From positions 20,016,243-20,080,242 of the forward strand of contig NW_024881295.1 of the NCBI RefSeq assembly GCF_018691265.1: a DNA stretch of 64,000 nucleotides, read 5' to 3'. Made by a program: the position numbers and the translations under genes. This document shows positions 1 to 11,634 of this stretch, one piece after another. Each line of letters opens with the position of its first letter. Within the stretch, counting starts at the first letter, position 1. This DNA is from Tyto alba. Its lineage: Eukaryota; Chordata; Aves; Strigiformes; Tytonidae. The notes under the pieces are model-generated. The model was not told the origin of the DNA, made no database searches, and worked only from the letters and a program-made list of their open reading frames with translations.

Positions 1-587
1 GTAGTTTATACAATATAATATCTGTGGTCATATGTTGTTTAAACACAGATCTAACGTCAATGGGTTAGCAGGTTAAGCTGCACAAATACGCACTAAGGAA
101 AGATAAGGAGCACAAGTCTCTTCCTTCTTCCCGAAGGTCATGTTTGGGAGTCATGGTAGAGGTGTTGGTGTCCCCGGAGCACAACAGTCACCTGGCAGAT
201 TTCACATCCAGAGTATCGGCCACAAACTTAACAGTCGTGTTGTTCCCCACAGAAGCACAAGGTCTTTAATGAGTTGGCAAAGGGTGTTACAGAAAGGGAG
301 AAGGTGCCAGGTGGGGATGAAGCTTGGGAATGGATCTTGCCCTTCTGGTCAGCTGAACAACCCAGGTGAATAATTACAAAGCAACAGCAAAGGCATTCAG
401 GCAGAATAATTTTAAAACATATCTTAAATTTATTCTTTTCATTTCCCTTCCAATTCTTTCTTCACAAATTACATAAATATGAATATGTCATCAATTAAGG
501 TAGAAGATCTTCAAAGCCTTTCATCAAATTCTCATTTTAAGTCTCCATTTTCATTTTGCTTTTCTGTTTCCCTCCAGTGCACTCTCT

Positions 588-620
<33 letters not shown>

Positions 621-1924
621 CATTTTGCTTGCAATTACCTGCATGAAACTTATTTATATGTTTAATTTACTTTATGATTACAGGTACATTCTCATACTCT
701 CTGGTAATTATCTCTGGAGCAGGATTTGATTGGCACAGGTAACAATGGCTAGTCTTAACAAAAGAGTCTGCAGTTCTCGGCATACAGCTTTCCTCAGAGC
801 TTCACAATGAAAAGGCAGTAAGGTCAGCTTAGTCTAGAGGCCAGTTGTTATCATAGGTTGTAAATCAGGTCCTCAGCTGGGGCAAGTCATTGTAACTTTG
901 GGTTACTGTAAGTGAGTTATAATGTCTGAAGCTCTGCTCCCTTATTTTTATGTACTGCCTTTCCTGCACTGTTAATATTGCAGAATATTTTATGGACACT
1001 TTTATGTTCTGCAGGTAAATGAGATGTTCTGAGATGCTCAGGGAAACTAAAGAAGAAAAAAAAAAATATCTCATCAAGGTAACATTTATAGAGAAGAGAG
1101 TGTAGGAGTAAAGGGTAGAAAGGCCAAATTGCAGCCAAAGAGAATAACTCAGCAAGACATGCTCTGAGATTTATTGTCTTAATGTAGAGAAGGTTAAGAA
1201 TTATCCCATTATGAAAATTGTGTCCTCAGCCAAAGGGTGGAGAAAACAGCACCACTAGCTGCTGTACCTGACGGCTGCTAGAAAGCAGCATGAGAGGAGG
1301 CAGCAGGTAGGGAAACAGAGGGGGAAGAAAGTCTGGTATTAAGGATTTTAGGATTTGTAGGTCAAATACAAACTCAGCCAAGATAAGTGAGAGACATCCC
1401 AGTGTCTTGGTCAGTACCGGATCCAGATCTGGCTGAGCTGACCCATTTGCTACAGGCAGCAGGTCTCCTCACTCCTGTCAGTGCTGGACTGCTGAACAGA
1501 ATTTCAGTTTAAGAGAACTGACTTTAATAAAATCAGGTTGGTTTCCTTTCCCAGTTGAGTAATACGTTTAATGAATCAAAGAATAGTAAGGGCAAATGAT
1601 CTGGTATTCACATTCAGTGTTGCTTGGAATAAATCAAGAAAAGTTCCTTGTTTGTACCTCTAGACAAAGCACAGCCTAATCAGAACTACATCTTCTGAAT
1701 TTGCATTCAAGGACAAAGATTATGGATTTTTTTTTTTTTTTTTTTTTTCAAAATCATGTAACAGAAGTTGTGATGCAACAAATAAGAAATAGGGCTACAC
1801 AATGTCTTGTTACGGATGAACTGCTGTGAGGACAAATTATTAGATGACATTTAACCTACGCTGACATCTTTGTTTGCCCTTAGAACATCACATAATTAAA
1901 TGTGAATTTATTCTGACAAGCCAG
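1..1924. other. Unique AT-rich DNA, no gene recognised
   Basis: I see no exon, RNA gene or recognisable transposon here. The stretch carries a T-run interrupted by a single C (589-620) and a T22 run (1727-1748). Short open frames on both strands lack start context, splice sites and family resemblance. Confidence 0.5.
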
Positions 1925-2110
1925 ATGGTTCTGTGGTTACTGCACAGGAATCATGACATACCAGATTTATTCCTGGCTCTGCCTCTTACCTGTTCTACGA
2001 CCTTTGTAAATCACTTAACCTCTTCACACCTCCAAATTTCGTTTGTGATACCAGAATAGTGTGTTTTTCACCGTGCAAATGCTTTGTACAGTTCAGTGCA
2101 TTAAGATCAC
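1925..2110 (+). repeat. MIR-like SINE relic
   Basis: The segment follows the order of a MIR-type tRNA-derived SINE. A degenerate tRNA-like head with GTGGTTACTGCACAGG lies near 1931. The CORE follows from 1972, with ATTCCTGGCTCTGCCTCTTACC and then a block ending ATCACTTAACCTCTTC. A 3' part follows with GCTTTGTACAGTTCAGTGC. MIR families are known to predate the split of birds and mammals, so heavy divergence is expected. The match was made from memory of the consensus. The core is convincing; the outer limits are approximate. Confidence 0.7.
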
Positions 2111-4036
2111 GAGCCGTTTCATGGTTAATGAGAGGAGAACAGACCTAAGTTTGTGGAACTACATAATCAGCTGGCATTAACTGGTCCACCACTCCTGACT
2201 TAAATGGACTCTGACTAATTCATACAGTCTGAGGATTTGCCTTATTTTGTAGTCTCATTTAATCTGTAGTCTGAATATTTCACTGCTTGCATTTTTTTCC
2301 CATTAAGGTCCCATTCTGTTACAGTGTTGTTAATAAACTATTAGCGTATTTATTAAAGAGTAATAAATCATTATGAAGTCATACAAGTCAATGACTTGCT
2401 TATTATCATTGCTAATGGATATCTCACATTTCAGCAGTGTGCTTCCAAGGTATTTTATTAAAAATAATTATTGCTATGTCAGTCTATGTGAGTAGTTTTT
2501 AAAATGTTTTAGAAAGCAACATATATGTTTTTATGACTCTTTAATTAAAAAGATGATAATATTTAACACTTAATTTTTTTTAGTCAATACTTTGGATTAA
2601 ATTTCATATTAAATACATTGATAGATACAATGGAGATTTGGTTTTGGTCACAGAGGAAAAAAATATCCTATCTTTATAAAGATTTTATTTCAAATTGCCG
2701 TCTATCTCTCTCAACCTTGAAAAAACAGTGGTAATCTGAAAACAAGCAAGGTCTGTATAAAAAAAAGAAAAGCGTTAACTCTAGTAAAATATGGTTTTAG
2801 CAATGTTTTTCACCTTGGTACTTTTTTTTTTTTTTTTTTTTTTTAAATAGTAGTTAACTTGAAGATTTTAAATTCACAACAGCCAGTTTTTTATGAGATA
2901 CTTCTACACTTTTGAAACTTACTGGGGGGTTTTCCCTTCCAAATTGGGACATTAATCAGAACCAGGAAAACATCAAAACCTACTCTTCCATATTTCTCAC
3001 ATTTTCCAAGAAATACCAAACTTACTCAGAAAATGCCCAAATTCTGTGTCTACTACCAAGCTACTGTTAATATAGTCAGTATTTGCTGAAGAACAGGTAT
3101 GCAAAGTGACTGTTTTTTAAAGAAAGAAGTCTGGACCAGAAGCTGTACTATTACATGATGCAAGTACAGCATCTGATTAAATATCCTCTCCATTCCTTCA
3201 TACTTTGCTTTCCCTGGAAACATAGGATCAAAGATATTCCTTAGGCTTACATAAATTTAATCCCTTCAATCAGACTAAATATGCAAACAAGTTAGAAAGA
3301 GGTGATAAATTTGTTTCCTTCTTCAACCCTTCTCTCATCTTCATCTTCTACATGTTCTATAATTTTTACATATTCTAACATTACGTTGCACATTTACAGA
3401 TGATTCCTTTGATCTACAAGCTTCATCAAATGACCTAGCATCACTCCAGTAATAAATCATTACTTTAAAGTATTCTGTGTTAATTTATTTTCAGGCTTTT
3501 CACTAAAGAGATGTAGACTGCAAAGTGGAGAAAACTATTGTTTTTTCCATGTTTTGTTGATGAAATTTTCATTTGTCAATTTGAAAAAAAATAATTTGCA
3601 TATTTAATTATTTGCTTCTATAAATTTAGCTTTCAGTAACATTGTTCCTACATCTGGAACCTGAGGTCTCTAAGGTATGTAAATAATTGTTAACACATTT
3701 CTCTTAAGCACTTTTTCTGTTGAGTTGTTTACTTGTTAGAAGATGATGGTGATATGGATGTGTCTTTTACATACAAATAGAAAAGTTGATGCTCTTTCTG
3801 CAAATAATTCCTGCCTTCCTGATGCTATGGATACTTGCTTCAACCTCTTTAATAATAAAATCAGGTTTTAATGTGTCATTTTAAGTAAAGGAATGCAAAG
3901 TGTCAGCAAAAGGCATTATGTCATCACTGATGCGTTTGAGATACCTGCAGGAACATATCTCAGTTTATACCATATTGGACTATAATTGACTACCAGAATT
4001 TAAACTAGACAGAAATATAATCTAGACAGAAATTAT
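2111..4036. other. Unique AT-rich DNA, no gene recognised
   Basis: AT-rich, with a T23 run at 2822-2844. I see no coding exon, RNA gene or identifiable mobile element. Confidence 0.5.
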
Positions 4037-4041
4037 CAGGG

Positions 4042-4639
4042 TGTCGTGGTTTAACACCCAGCTGGCAACTAAGCCCCACACAGCCACTCACTCACTCCCC
4101 CATGGTGGGATGGGGAAGAGAATCAAAAGGGTAAAAGTGGGAACACTTGTGGGTTGAGATGAAGATAGTTTAACAGGTAAAGTAAAAGCTGTGCACACAA
4201 GCAAAACAAACCAAGGAATTAATTCCCCACTCCCCATGGCCAGGCAGGGGCTCGGCCATCCCCAGGACAGGCCGGGCTCTGTCATGTGTAACGGTGACTT
4301 GGGAAGACAAACGCCATCACCCCGAATGTCCCCCCCTTTCCTTCTCTTTCCCCCAGCTTTATATGCTGAGCATGATGTCATCCGGTGTGGGATGTCCCTT
4401 GGGTCAGTTGGGGGCAGCTGTCCCAGCTGTGTCCCCTCCCAAATTCTCATCCACCCCCAGCCTGCTCGTTGGAGTGGTGGGGTGAGGAGCAAAAGAGGCC
4501 TTGGCTCGGTGTCAGCACTGCTCAGCAACAACTAAAACATCTCTGTATTATCAATGCTGTTTCCAGCACAAATCCAAAACTTAGCCCCATACTAGCTCCC
4601 ATGAATAAAATTGACTCTATCCCAGCCAAAACCAGCACA
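4042..4639 (-). mobile_element. Solo LTR, ERVL-like (family A, copy 1)
   Basis: A complete 598-bp solo LTR. Read on the minus strand it starts TGTGCTGGTTTTGGCTGGG and ends CCACGACA, so it has TGT...ACA termini. It is flanked by a perfect 5-bp duplication, CAGGG at 4037-4041 and again at 4640-4644. A 5-bp duplication suits ERVL-type (class III) integrases; class I usually gives 4 and class II 6. The minus strand carries a TATA box (CATATAAAG, 4357-4365) just downstream of a CRE-like TGACATCA (4373-4380). No gag, pol or env sequence adjoins it, so it is the product of LTR-LTR recombination. The open frames of 114-154 residues inside it are not viral genes. A diverged sister lies at 51076-51625. 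Confidence 0.93.
4357..4380 (-). promoter_or_regulatory. LTR core promoter: TATA box plus CRE-like site
   Basis: On the minus strand a CRE-like octamer TGACATCA (4373-4380) precedes a TATA box CATATAAAG (4357-4365), separated by 7 bp. This is the U3 promoter of the solo LTR and would fire leftwards. The sister LTR at 51 kb keeps the same pair (CRE-like 51359-51366, TATA variant AATATAAAG 51343-51351). Whether it is active cannot be told from sequence. Confidence 0.6.
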
Positions 4640-4644
4640 CAGGG

Positions 4645-5682
4645 TCAGTATCAGATTAGATATTTCTATCAAAATCTCTGTACTTCATCAAATAGACTGA
4701 TGGCTACATTTCTGCACGGGCCCAAGATGTATAACAGAGTTTTAGTAATACCCCAGGAATCCAGTTTTAACAGTCTGATTAAAAAATCTTGTGAGGGAGT
4801 CTTTCCATTTGCACTACCAGGCTTTCAGACAATATGTTCACACCTCTAGAAAGCCTTCATTTAACCTGGACATGCTACTAATGAGTCACTGCACTAGATC
4901 ACTGTCACTGAGCACAGGCATTTTGGCTTTAGAACCAAATTTACCTCAAGCTGGCAGATGTGTAGATATAGGGTTTCAACTCTACTACCTGAAAAATTAT
5001 TGCTTCTTATCTCTTAACTGAGATTTATTAACATTATTAAAAGATGACAATCCCATGGTCTCAGTACCCTCCATTAGCTATGAAATAGCACACAATTCTA
5101 GCAACACTGAGATGCTCCTTCTTGTGTATGACTTCTGCAACCCAACACCCACAGGGACTCTCCCATTGCTTCAGCAGTATGGGAATTATTCAAAGTTATG
5201 CTTTTCTACACCATATCCCTGTCCTCTTTAAAGCCTTACTCAAAGGTTTGCCTTTTAACGCTGTACTTCATTAAAGTAACCATCTGTTTCTGTTCCCTAC
5301 CAACAGCCTCAGCAATCCCCCTTTTCCAGGGAAAGCTCTGACACTTGTGGAAAAGATGTGCTTTGGTGACCTGAGATATGTTTCAGCAGATACAAGAAGG
5401 GAGGGTCTTTCTAGGGCTCTTAACTGTTTTGTTAGTTTACACAGCAGCTCTGTATTGGAACTGGTTGCAGGCTGTATAAACAGCATCTGAATTATTCAAC
5501 CTATTTATTAGAGGCTTCTCAGTTCAGACATGTTTGCTTCTCTTGTTTCATGCACTTCACATGGATGCTTGAGGCTTATCTGTGCATCACTTAAATACCC
5601 ATCCAAACATGAAAACCAGGATCTTTCTGTGTGAACAAAAGTGTTCACTCTCCCATTTCCTATTTATTATACATTATTTCAT
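4645..5682. other. Unique DNA between LTR and CR1
   Basis: No gene or further repeat recognised. The short open frames at 4791-5021 and 5271-5486 show no family resemblance. Confidence 0.5.
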
Positions 5683-6081
5683 GGAAACATAGAATGATTT
5701 GGGTTGGAAGGGACCTTCAAGATTATCTAGTTCCAAACCCCCTGCCACGGGCAGGGACACCTTCCACTAGACCAGGTTACTCAAAGCCCCGTTTGACCTG
5801 GCCTTGAACATTTCCAGGGATGAGGAAGACACAATTTCTCCGGGCAACCTGTGCCAGTGCCTCACCACCCTCACAGTAAAGAATTTCTTCCTTCTATCTA
5901 ATCTAAATCTACCTTCCTTCAGTTTGAAACCATTACATCTCATCCTGTCACTACACTCCCTGACAAAGGGTCCCTCCCCATCTTTCTTGTAGCCCCCTTT
6001 AAGCCCTGGAAGGCCACTAGAAGGTCTCCCCCAAGCCTTCTCTTCTCCAGGCTGAACAATGCCAACTGTCTCAGCCTGCCC

Positions 6082-6381
6082 TCACAGGGGAGCTGCTCCA
6101 GCCCCCTTGGTCATCTTTGTGACCCTCCTTTGGACCTGCTTGAGCAGGTCCATGTCCTTCTTCTGTCGGGGGCCCCAGAGCTGGACACAGAACTCCAGAT
6201 GGGGTGTCATGAGAGCAGAGTAGAGGGGGAGAATCACCTCCCTCAACCTTCTAGCCACACTTGTCTTGGTGCAGCCCAGGATATGGTTGGATTTCTGGGC
6301 TGCGAGCGCACATTGCTGGCTCATATTCAGTTTTCCATTCACTAATGCCCCCAAGTCCTTCTCTGAAGGGCTGCTCTCCAT
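6082..6381 (-). pseudogene. CR1 ORF2 C-terminal fragment
   Basis: A 99-codon open segment from the region after the reverse-transcriptase core of CR1 ORF2. Readable motifs include ESSPSEKDLGALVNGKLN, CALAAQKSNHILGC and LWGPRQKKDMDLLKQVQRR, which are the best conserved stretch of the CR1 C-terminus. The frame ends at a premature stop near 6082. The homologous reading (LALFSLEKRRLGGDL) continues in another frame downstream, so a one-base indel lies near 6110. It is dead coding sequence, not a host gene. Confidence 0.9.
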
Positions 6382-6499
6382 CCACTCATCACCCAGCCTG
6401 TACTTGTGCTTGGGATTTCCTCAGCCCGTGTGCAGGACTTTGCACTTGGATATCGATCTGTCACGCTCTTTGAGTGTGACCATCCAGCCAATTTCTTAT

Positions 6500-6757
6500 C
6501 TACCAAATAGTCCATCTGTCAAATCCATGTCTCTCCAATTTAGAGACAAGGATGTCGTATGGGGCGGTGTCAAATGCTCTACACAAGTCCAGGTTGATGA
6601 TGTCATTTGCTCCTCCCTTATCCACCAACGCTGTAACTGCATCATAGAAGGCCATCAGATTTGTTCGGCATGGTTTGTCCTTAGTGAAGCCTTGTTGGCT
6701 GTCACCAATCAAGTCCTTATTTTCCATGTGCCAATTTGACAATTGTAAAATGTTCAC
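6500..6757 (-). pseudogene. CR1 reverse-transcriptase fragment (motif A region)
   Basis: An 85-codon stretch from the fingers and early palm of the CR1 reverse transcriptase. It contains IGDSQQGFTKDKPCRTNL and then the motif A region NLDLCRAFDTAPYDILVSKL with its catalytic Asp retained. The normal continuation through motif B and the FADD box (motif C) is missing. The sequence runs on for a short way (NWLDG-like) and then jumps to the later KCKVLH segment at about 6440-6450. It cannot encode an active enzyme. Confidence 0.9.
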
Positions 6758-6770
6758 TAATTCAACTGGA

Positions 6771-9700
6771 GAGCAAAAACCTTGTCATGTGACAACTATT
6801 TACCCCCTGTGAGCAATCAGCAATATGTAAATAAAGCCAACTATGTGTGGAGCTGCCATATGCTGAAATTTACTGCTAGAAACTGCTTGATGAGAGCTGT
6901 GACTAACAACCACTTGCAGTTTGCTTCCCAGACACACCCGGGGTTAATATCTGCAGAATGAAAACTTTTGACCAGTTAATCTCGTAGTATACCTGGGGTT
7001 ACAATAATATTTTGTATGGAAAGTTTATTTAGAAATCTCAAGTAGAACTTAAAGTAAAAAAAAAAAAAAAAAAAAAAAAATCCTGAAAATTTGGCATGTT
7101 ACTAATATTTTTCACAATAACATATTCAACTTGTTTTATTTATATCTTTATAGCTCTGAAAATATAAGTCAAATTCCATGAAAAAGTTTGCAGTTTTTCT
7201 CCCTCTGAACAGTATACCCTCTCCTTTCAGTTTCATTGTTGGGTATGCTTTGAATGTGGGTAGGAATCACCTCTCTTTCAAATGACTTTCTGCACTGTGG
7301 GCCCTGTTTCTCTCTCCATATAGAAAACAGTGACATGGTAGCAAGTGCAAGAAGGAGTTTGTCTTCTGTTCCCTGCTGCAAACAAACAGAACTATCCCCT
7401 ACTTGATATCATTTTAAAATGTTACTAGAATGTGCTAATCTTTCAGCAGTACATCAATTTTAATTTTTTATTAAATCTTTGAACGTCTGTTCTTCTTTAC
7501 TTATGGTTTGTGATCACTTCAAATATACGGTGATGTGTTTCTTATGTGTTTCAAGGAATTGAATTTTTATGAAGAAAAATGAAAAGAGTGAAATGAAAAA
7601 TGAAAGAATTTTCAAAAGGGTAAATGTAAAGTCTCATTGTACAAGTCTGCATGTTAGTTATTATTTTCATGGGTCTTCATAAGATGTTTGGGTTTGGCAA
7701 AAATATTCTTGCAAATTGAAGTGACAGTGGATACAATTAAGAGGAAGCTAAAAAAAATCAAATGTATCTTAGGAATTAGTTTGAACCTACATAAAATATT
7801 TAGTATGGCAAGTATCCAGCACTTATTACTATCTTCTCAGACCAAAGATCATGATTCTCCTTTCACTTATATCAGCACTAACTGAGAATTATTACCTTAA
7901 AATGCATGCAGTTGCCCTGGTGTAAAACCAGTGTAATTGGCAGAGAAATCAAGCTCCATAGATTTATGTTCATTCCTTGATAATAAAATTGCTTGATCTT
8001 CTTTTAATTTCTGATTCTGTTTTCAAAGCTAGAAGAAAACGACCCAACATGTTTCCTCAGACGCACAGCTACAAGCTTCTTAAATTGATCTCCACTTTGG
8101 TACAAGCTTCAGAAGTTTTACCCTCATTCCGCACTGAATTCTCAGCGGCACCTTGGGAACATTCAATATCTGCCTCAAATTAATCCCTTGGGAGATAAGT
8201 ATCCAGTATCTTAGAAGGAATTAAAACTTTTTTTAAGTGAATGGTTTTACTGTCTATTTCAGTCCTTGTATAAGTTTACCCAACAGAGAGTTGCCTAGAG
8301 GCCACTGACACTTTGAATTTTGTGCAGGTGTTGATGCATCTTCTGGAATTCACAGGAAACTGCTGTAAATTTATAGAACAGTTTGTTCTGGTGCATCCTA
8401 GTCACAGACATGTGTGTTCATGTCATGAGTAATTAGGCAGGCACAGGAAGTGCATATAACATCTTTACTCCTTCTAACCAACAGTCCCTTTTCAAATTCC
8501 CTCATGTTGTTTCTTCAGGAGGTGGCACGGAAGTTTCTGCTAGCACGTCTAGTTAAGTACAGTGGAGATTAGTTAGGACTGCTCTAGCTCCCTGAAATTA
8601 AAGCACATTATTCCTAGGGAAGAGACCACAAATGTTTTTCTAGACCTGGTCATGACTGCAATTTCTGAGTCCTGGATATCTCCCGAATGCCCCCAGACTG
8701 TACGTGCAAAGGCAAGGTTTGCTAGACTGGTGTGAGATGTACAGTAAGGGCCAATCACTCAAATGATGGTTGTTGATACCATTTTCTCAAGCACTGCCAA
8801 AGAAGGGCTTTGCAACACGATTTTAGCAGTATCCTAACTGGAGCCACCAGTTTCCAAACTGAGGCTATCATACCTCCTCCGTGACCTAGAGCTGCTCTGG
8901 GGGTCTGGGCAGTGACATTATTCCCTGGGAGAGTTTGTACCCACTCACCACTGCCGGTGGTGGTTTGTCCACCAAGGATATCATGCTGGGAGCTGCACTC
9001 CTCCACCAGAATTTGCCACTGGTTGCAGTATTTACTTTTATGAGGGCTGACTTCTTAACCTAGTAAATCACTGTTTTTACTTCAGCATTTAAAAAACACC
9101 TGCTAACACTGGGAGAAGGAAGTAGGTTGTGAAGCTCTGTTTAATGGTGTACTTTCAGATTTACCAAGGGGAGAGAAATTAAAGCAAAATGATATCTCAG
9201 ATGTAGAAAACACATTTCTCTTCAGTAACCCCGTGCTTAGATTTTTCACTCACCATGGGAGGCTATACCCTTTGTTTCATAGCCAGAAGCAAGGCCTAGT
9301 GCTTATTAGATACAATTAAGCACTACGTTAGTCTGGACACTCTAGAATGACTGCTCTATAGATTATTTCATTGGCTTCTATGCAGCCCATGAGAGATGAG
9401 CAATAAGTAATCTAAAGCAATCCAAATCCATAGCTGTTCCAGTCAATGGGATCACTAGGTAAGCATGGGCTTCCTTAGGGCTTTCTGAGCTGTCTAATAA
9501 GATCAGTAGGGAGCACCTTGATGGCAGATGAGGAAGCACTGTTGTTAAGAACAGAATTTAATCTCTCTCCTTCATTCACCCGAGCTGTTACAACATGAAG
9601 TGTAAAGCAGTAGGTTTTTAAGAGGAGTGGATATAGCACAAAGGAAATTAATCTATAAAAATCTAGCACACCTTGTGTCATTTACAAACAGGGAGAGAAA

Positions 9701-11551
9701 CTGGTTCATAAGAGTCAGAGTGCGAGTGTCCCACTACAGTTGCAACAGTCCAGTCACTGCAGCTTCACTGTTTCATCCTTTCACCATAAGGAGAAAGTTA
9801 ATACTGCCTGCATTGCTTTGCCATAGATATTTTTCATTTCTGAAATTCACAGAGAAACTTTAGACAAGGTCCAACCTCAGAAATGTCTACTGAAAAGTCA
9901 GGAGCAATTCAGAACTGGAAAAAATCTAGAAGATCTTAGGCCATAAAATACATTTGCTATTAGAATTAAAAAGAATCTATCTTTCCTCATGAAGACAACT
10001 GAAGTTATAAATGCATGTGTACATATATAAGGAGAGATCCTACAATGATTTTATCCAAGCATCCCACAATATATACGTTTACCCCTCTGAAGCCATTATT
10101 AAATAAGCCTGGAATTATTTATCTAAATTTGATTTCAAATATAAATAATAATTGAGTCTGTAAATCTCATTTTTAATTTCTATTGAGTTGTACTCATATT
10201 TAATCTTGGAGCGTGAACTCTTTCTGAAAAACAAATGCAATTGATGCTTTTTTATATTCAGACATATGCTGAAATAGGAACAATAAACACTGTCTTTTCC
10301 ATAAATCTGTTTTACCATGGCAAAAAGCCATCTTCTGAGGGTGACATAACAACTGAATTATTTTTCAGCTGCTATTGTCACTGATATCCTATTGAGAAAT
10401 GTAAATCTGAAATCATTAAGTGAAAAAATTATTATACGCTACATTAATATACAAGTGCTACGCTTGCAAAAAGTTAAAACAACATATACACCTATGTGCA
10501 ACTTTCACTGCGTTTTGCTGAAAGAAGAGTATTAATGGACAGGGTAATTTTGCTTAAAGAGCTGAATCCCAAAAAGTTCCCCTCGGTCTTCCAATGAAAA
10601 AGAAGAATTTTGTATACTATGGTACTCTACATTGTCTACTTCAAGACACTGAGATCTGCTCCTGCCAGCTTAAAAAAGCCCTCTTATACTCCTTAGTATA
10701 AAAATACTGTTTCTCCCTCTTTTTGTTGCATGTCAGGCTGCATCAATTCTCTTCCACAAGATATGTCTTGCTACCACAGCCTTACATACATGCTGACAGA
10801 GAAGCCTTCTCAAACCCAAAAGCTCTAGTGCTCAGATAACACCTGAAATTTTACTTGACTCTAGCCTCAAGGTACAGAAAACTCACCTTTTATGCCTCTG
10901 TTTTCCAGTTGCTTGGCCGCAACCCCCTGGAGATACTTCAGTTATTTCTAAGGAAGGCAGGAAGTATAGCTAACAAAACCAAATCTGTTCTCACTCGTCT
11001 TATATTTGCAGCTCCATTAGGAATTTTTTTAGGATACAGAAAATACAAAAGTTTGAAAACTTCTGCTCTAAGATCTTACAGTCTAGACATTAGGCACTTT
11101 GCAGGACATGGAAGAAGGACAAATAACAAGGGAACTGGGGAAAAAAGGGTGCAGCTGGAGGGAGTAAGATCCAGTAGTTTCTCACATTAGAAATGGACAT
11201 CTCAGTGATCCTGTCAAAGGGGTTGTGTTTTATCTCATGAAAAAATCTATGTTGCTTATTCTCTGTCCTTTTAAAAACAATTAATTTCTAATAAGGTTAG
11301 AATATGCTGTGATGAAGTAGACTGTTGACTGTAGGTGGGGTTTCGCTCGTTTTAAAAAACAGCTGTGTGCTTGAATCAGTACCATTTACCCATTTAATCA
11401 GTAGATTTTCCTGCCCCCTAAGACATAAGAAAAAATAGAAAATGCATAATAATGACATAATAATTCCCAGGAGTTTCAACATGAGGGTGTTCTCTTCCTC
11501 ATCTACAAGAGTGAGTTTTTTACTGAAATAGCAGATGTTGACATGGGTGGC
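6771..11551. other. Unique AT-rich DNA, no gene recognised
   Basis: Apart from an A25 run at 7056-7080, I see no repeat I can name. Many short open frames occur on both strands at a density expected by chance. None shows a conserved domain or a convincing splice pattern. Confidence 0.5.
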
Positions 11552-11634
11552 ATTAGTATTAGTATTAGAATTAGTATTGGTATTAGTATTAGTATTGGTG
11601 TTGGTATTAGCGTTAGTGTTAGCGTTCGTTAGTA
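11552..11634 (+). repeat. Degenerate (ATTAGT)n hexamer microsatellite
   Basis: About 14 units of a 6-bp repeat, mostly ATTAGT with variants ATTGGT, GTTAGT and GTTAGC, decaying at the right end into TTGTTGCTG. The unit is one or two substitutions from the telomeric TTAGGG, but no unit is a true telomeric repeat. Read on the minus strand it produces a meaningless Asn-Thr run (frame 11297-11758), which explains the long open frame there. Confidence 0.9.

Larger units (their letters stand above)
5683..6770 (-). mobile_element. CR1 LINE, 5'-truncated and internally deleted
   Basis: A chicken-repeat-1 type non-LTR retrotransposon on the minus strand. Its 3' end is at the left edge: the plus strand CATAGAATG at 5688-5696 is one copy of the ATTCTATG tail unit, followed by GGGTTGGAAGGGACC. 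The body encodes the C-terminal part of ORF2 with the phrases KDLGALV, QCALAAQKSNHILGC and REVILPLYSALMTPHLEFCVQLWGP broken across frames. The 5' end is lost within the reverse-transcriptase domain, typical of target-primed insertion. There is also an internal deletion near 6440-6450 and a frameshift near 6110. No target duplication is visible, as usual for CR1. Confidence 0.95.

Noticed and set aside
4088..4849. Open frames of 114-154 residues on both strands as genes
   Set aside because: They lie wholly or mostly inside the solo LTR and have no viral or host domain; the same frames recur in the sister LTR at 51 kb because the DNA is shared.
6130..6739. Plus-strand frames over the CR1 copy
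   Set aside because: Antisense shadows of the CR1 coding sequence.
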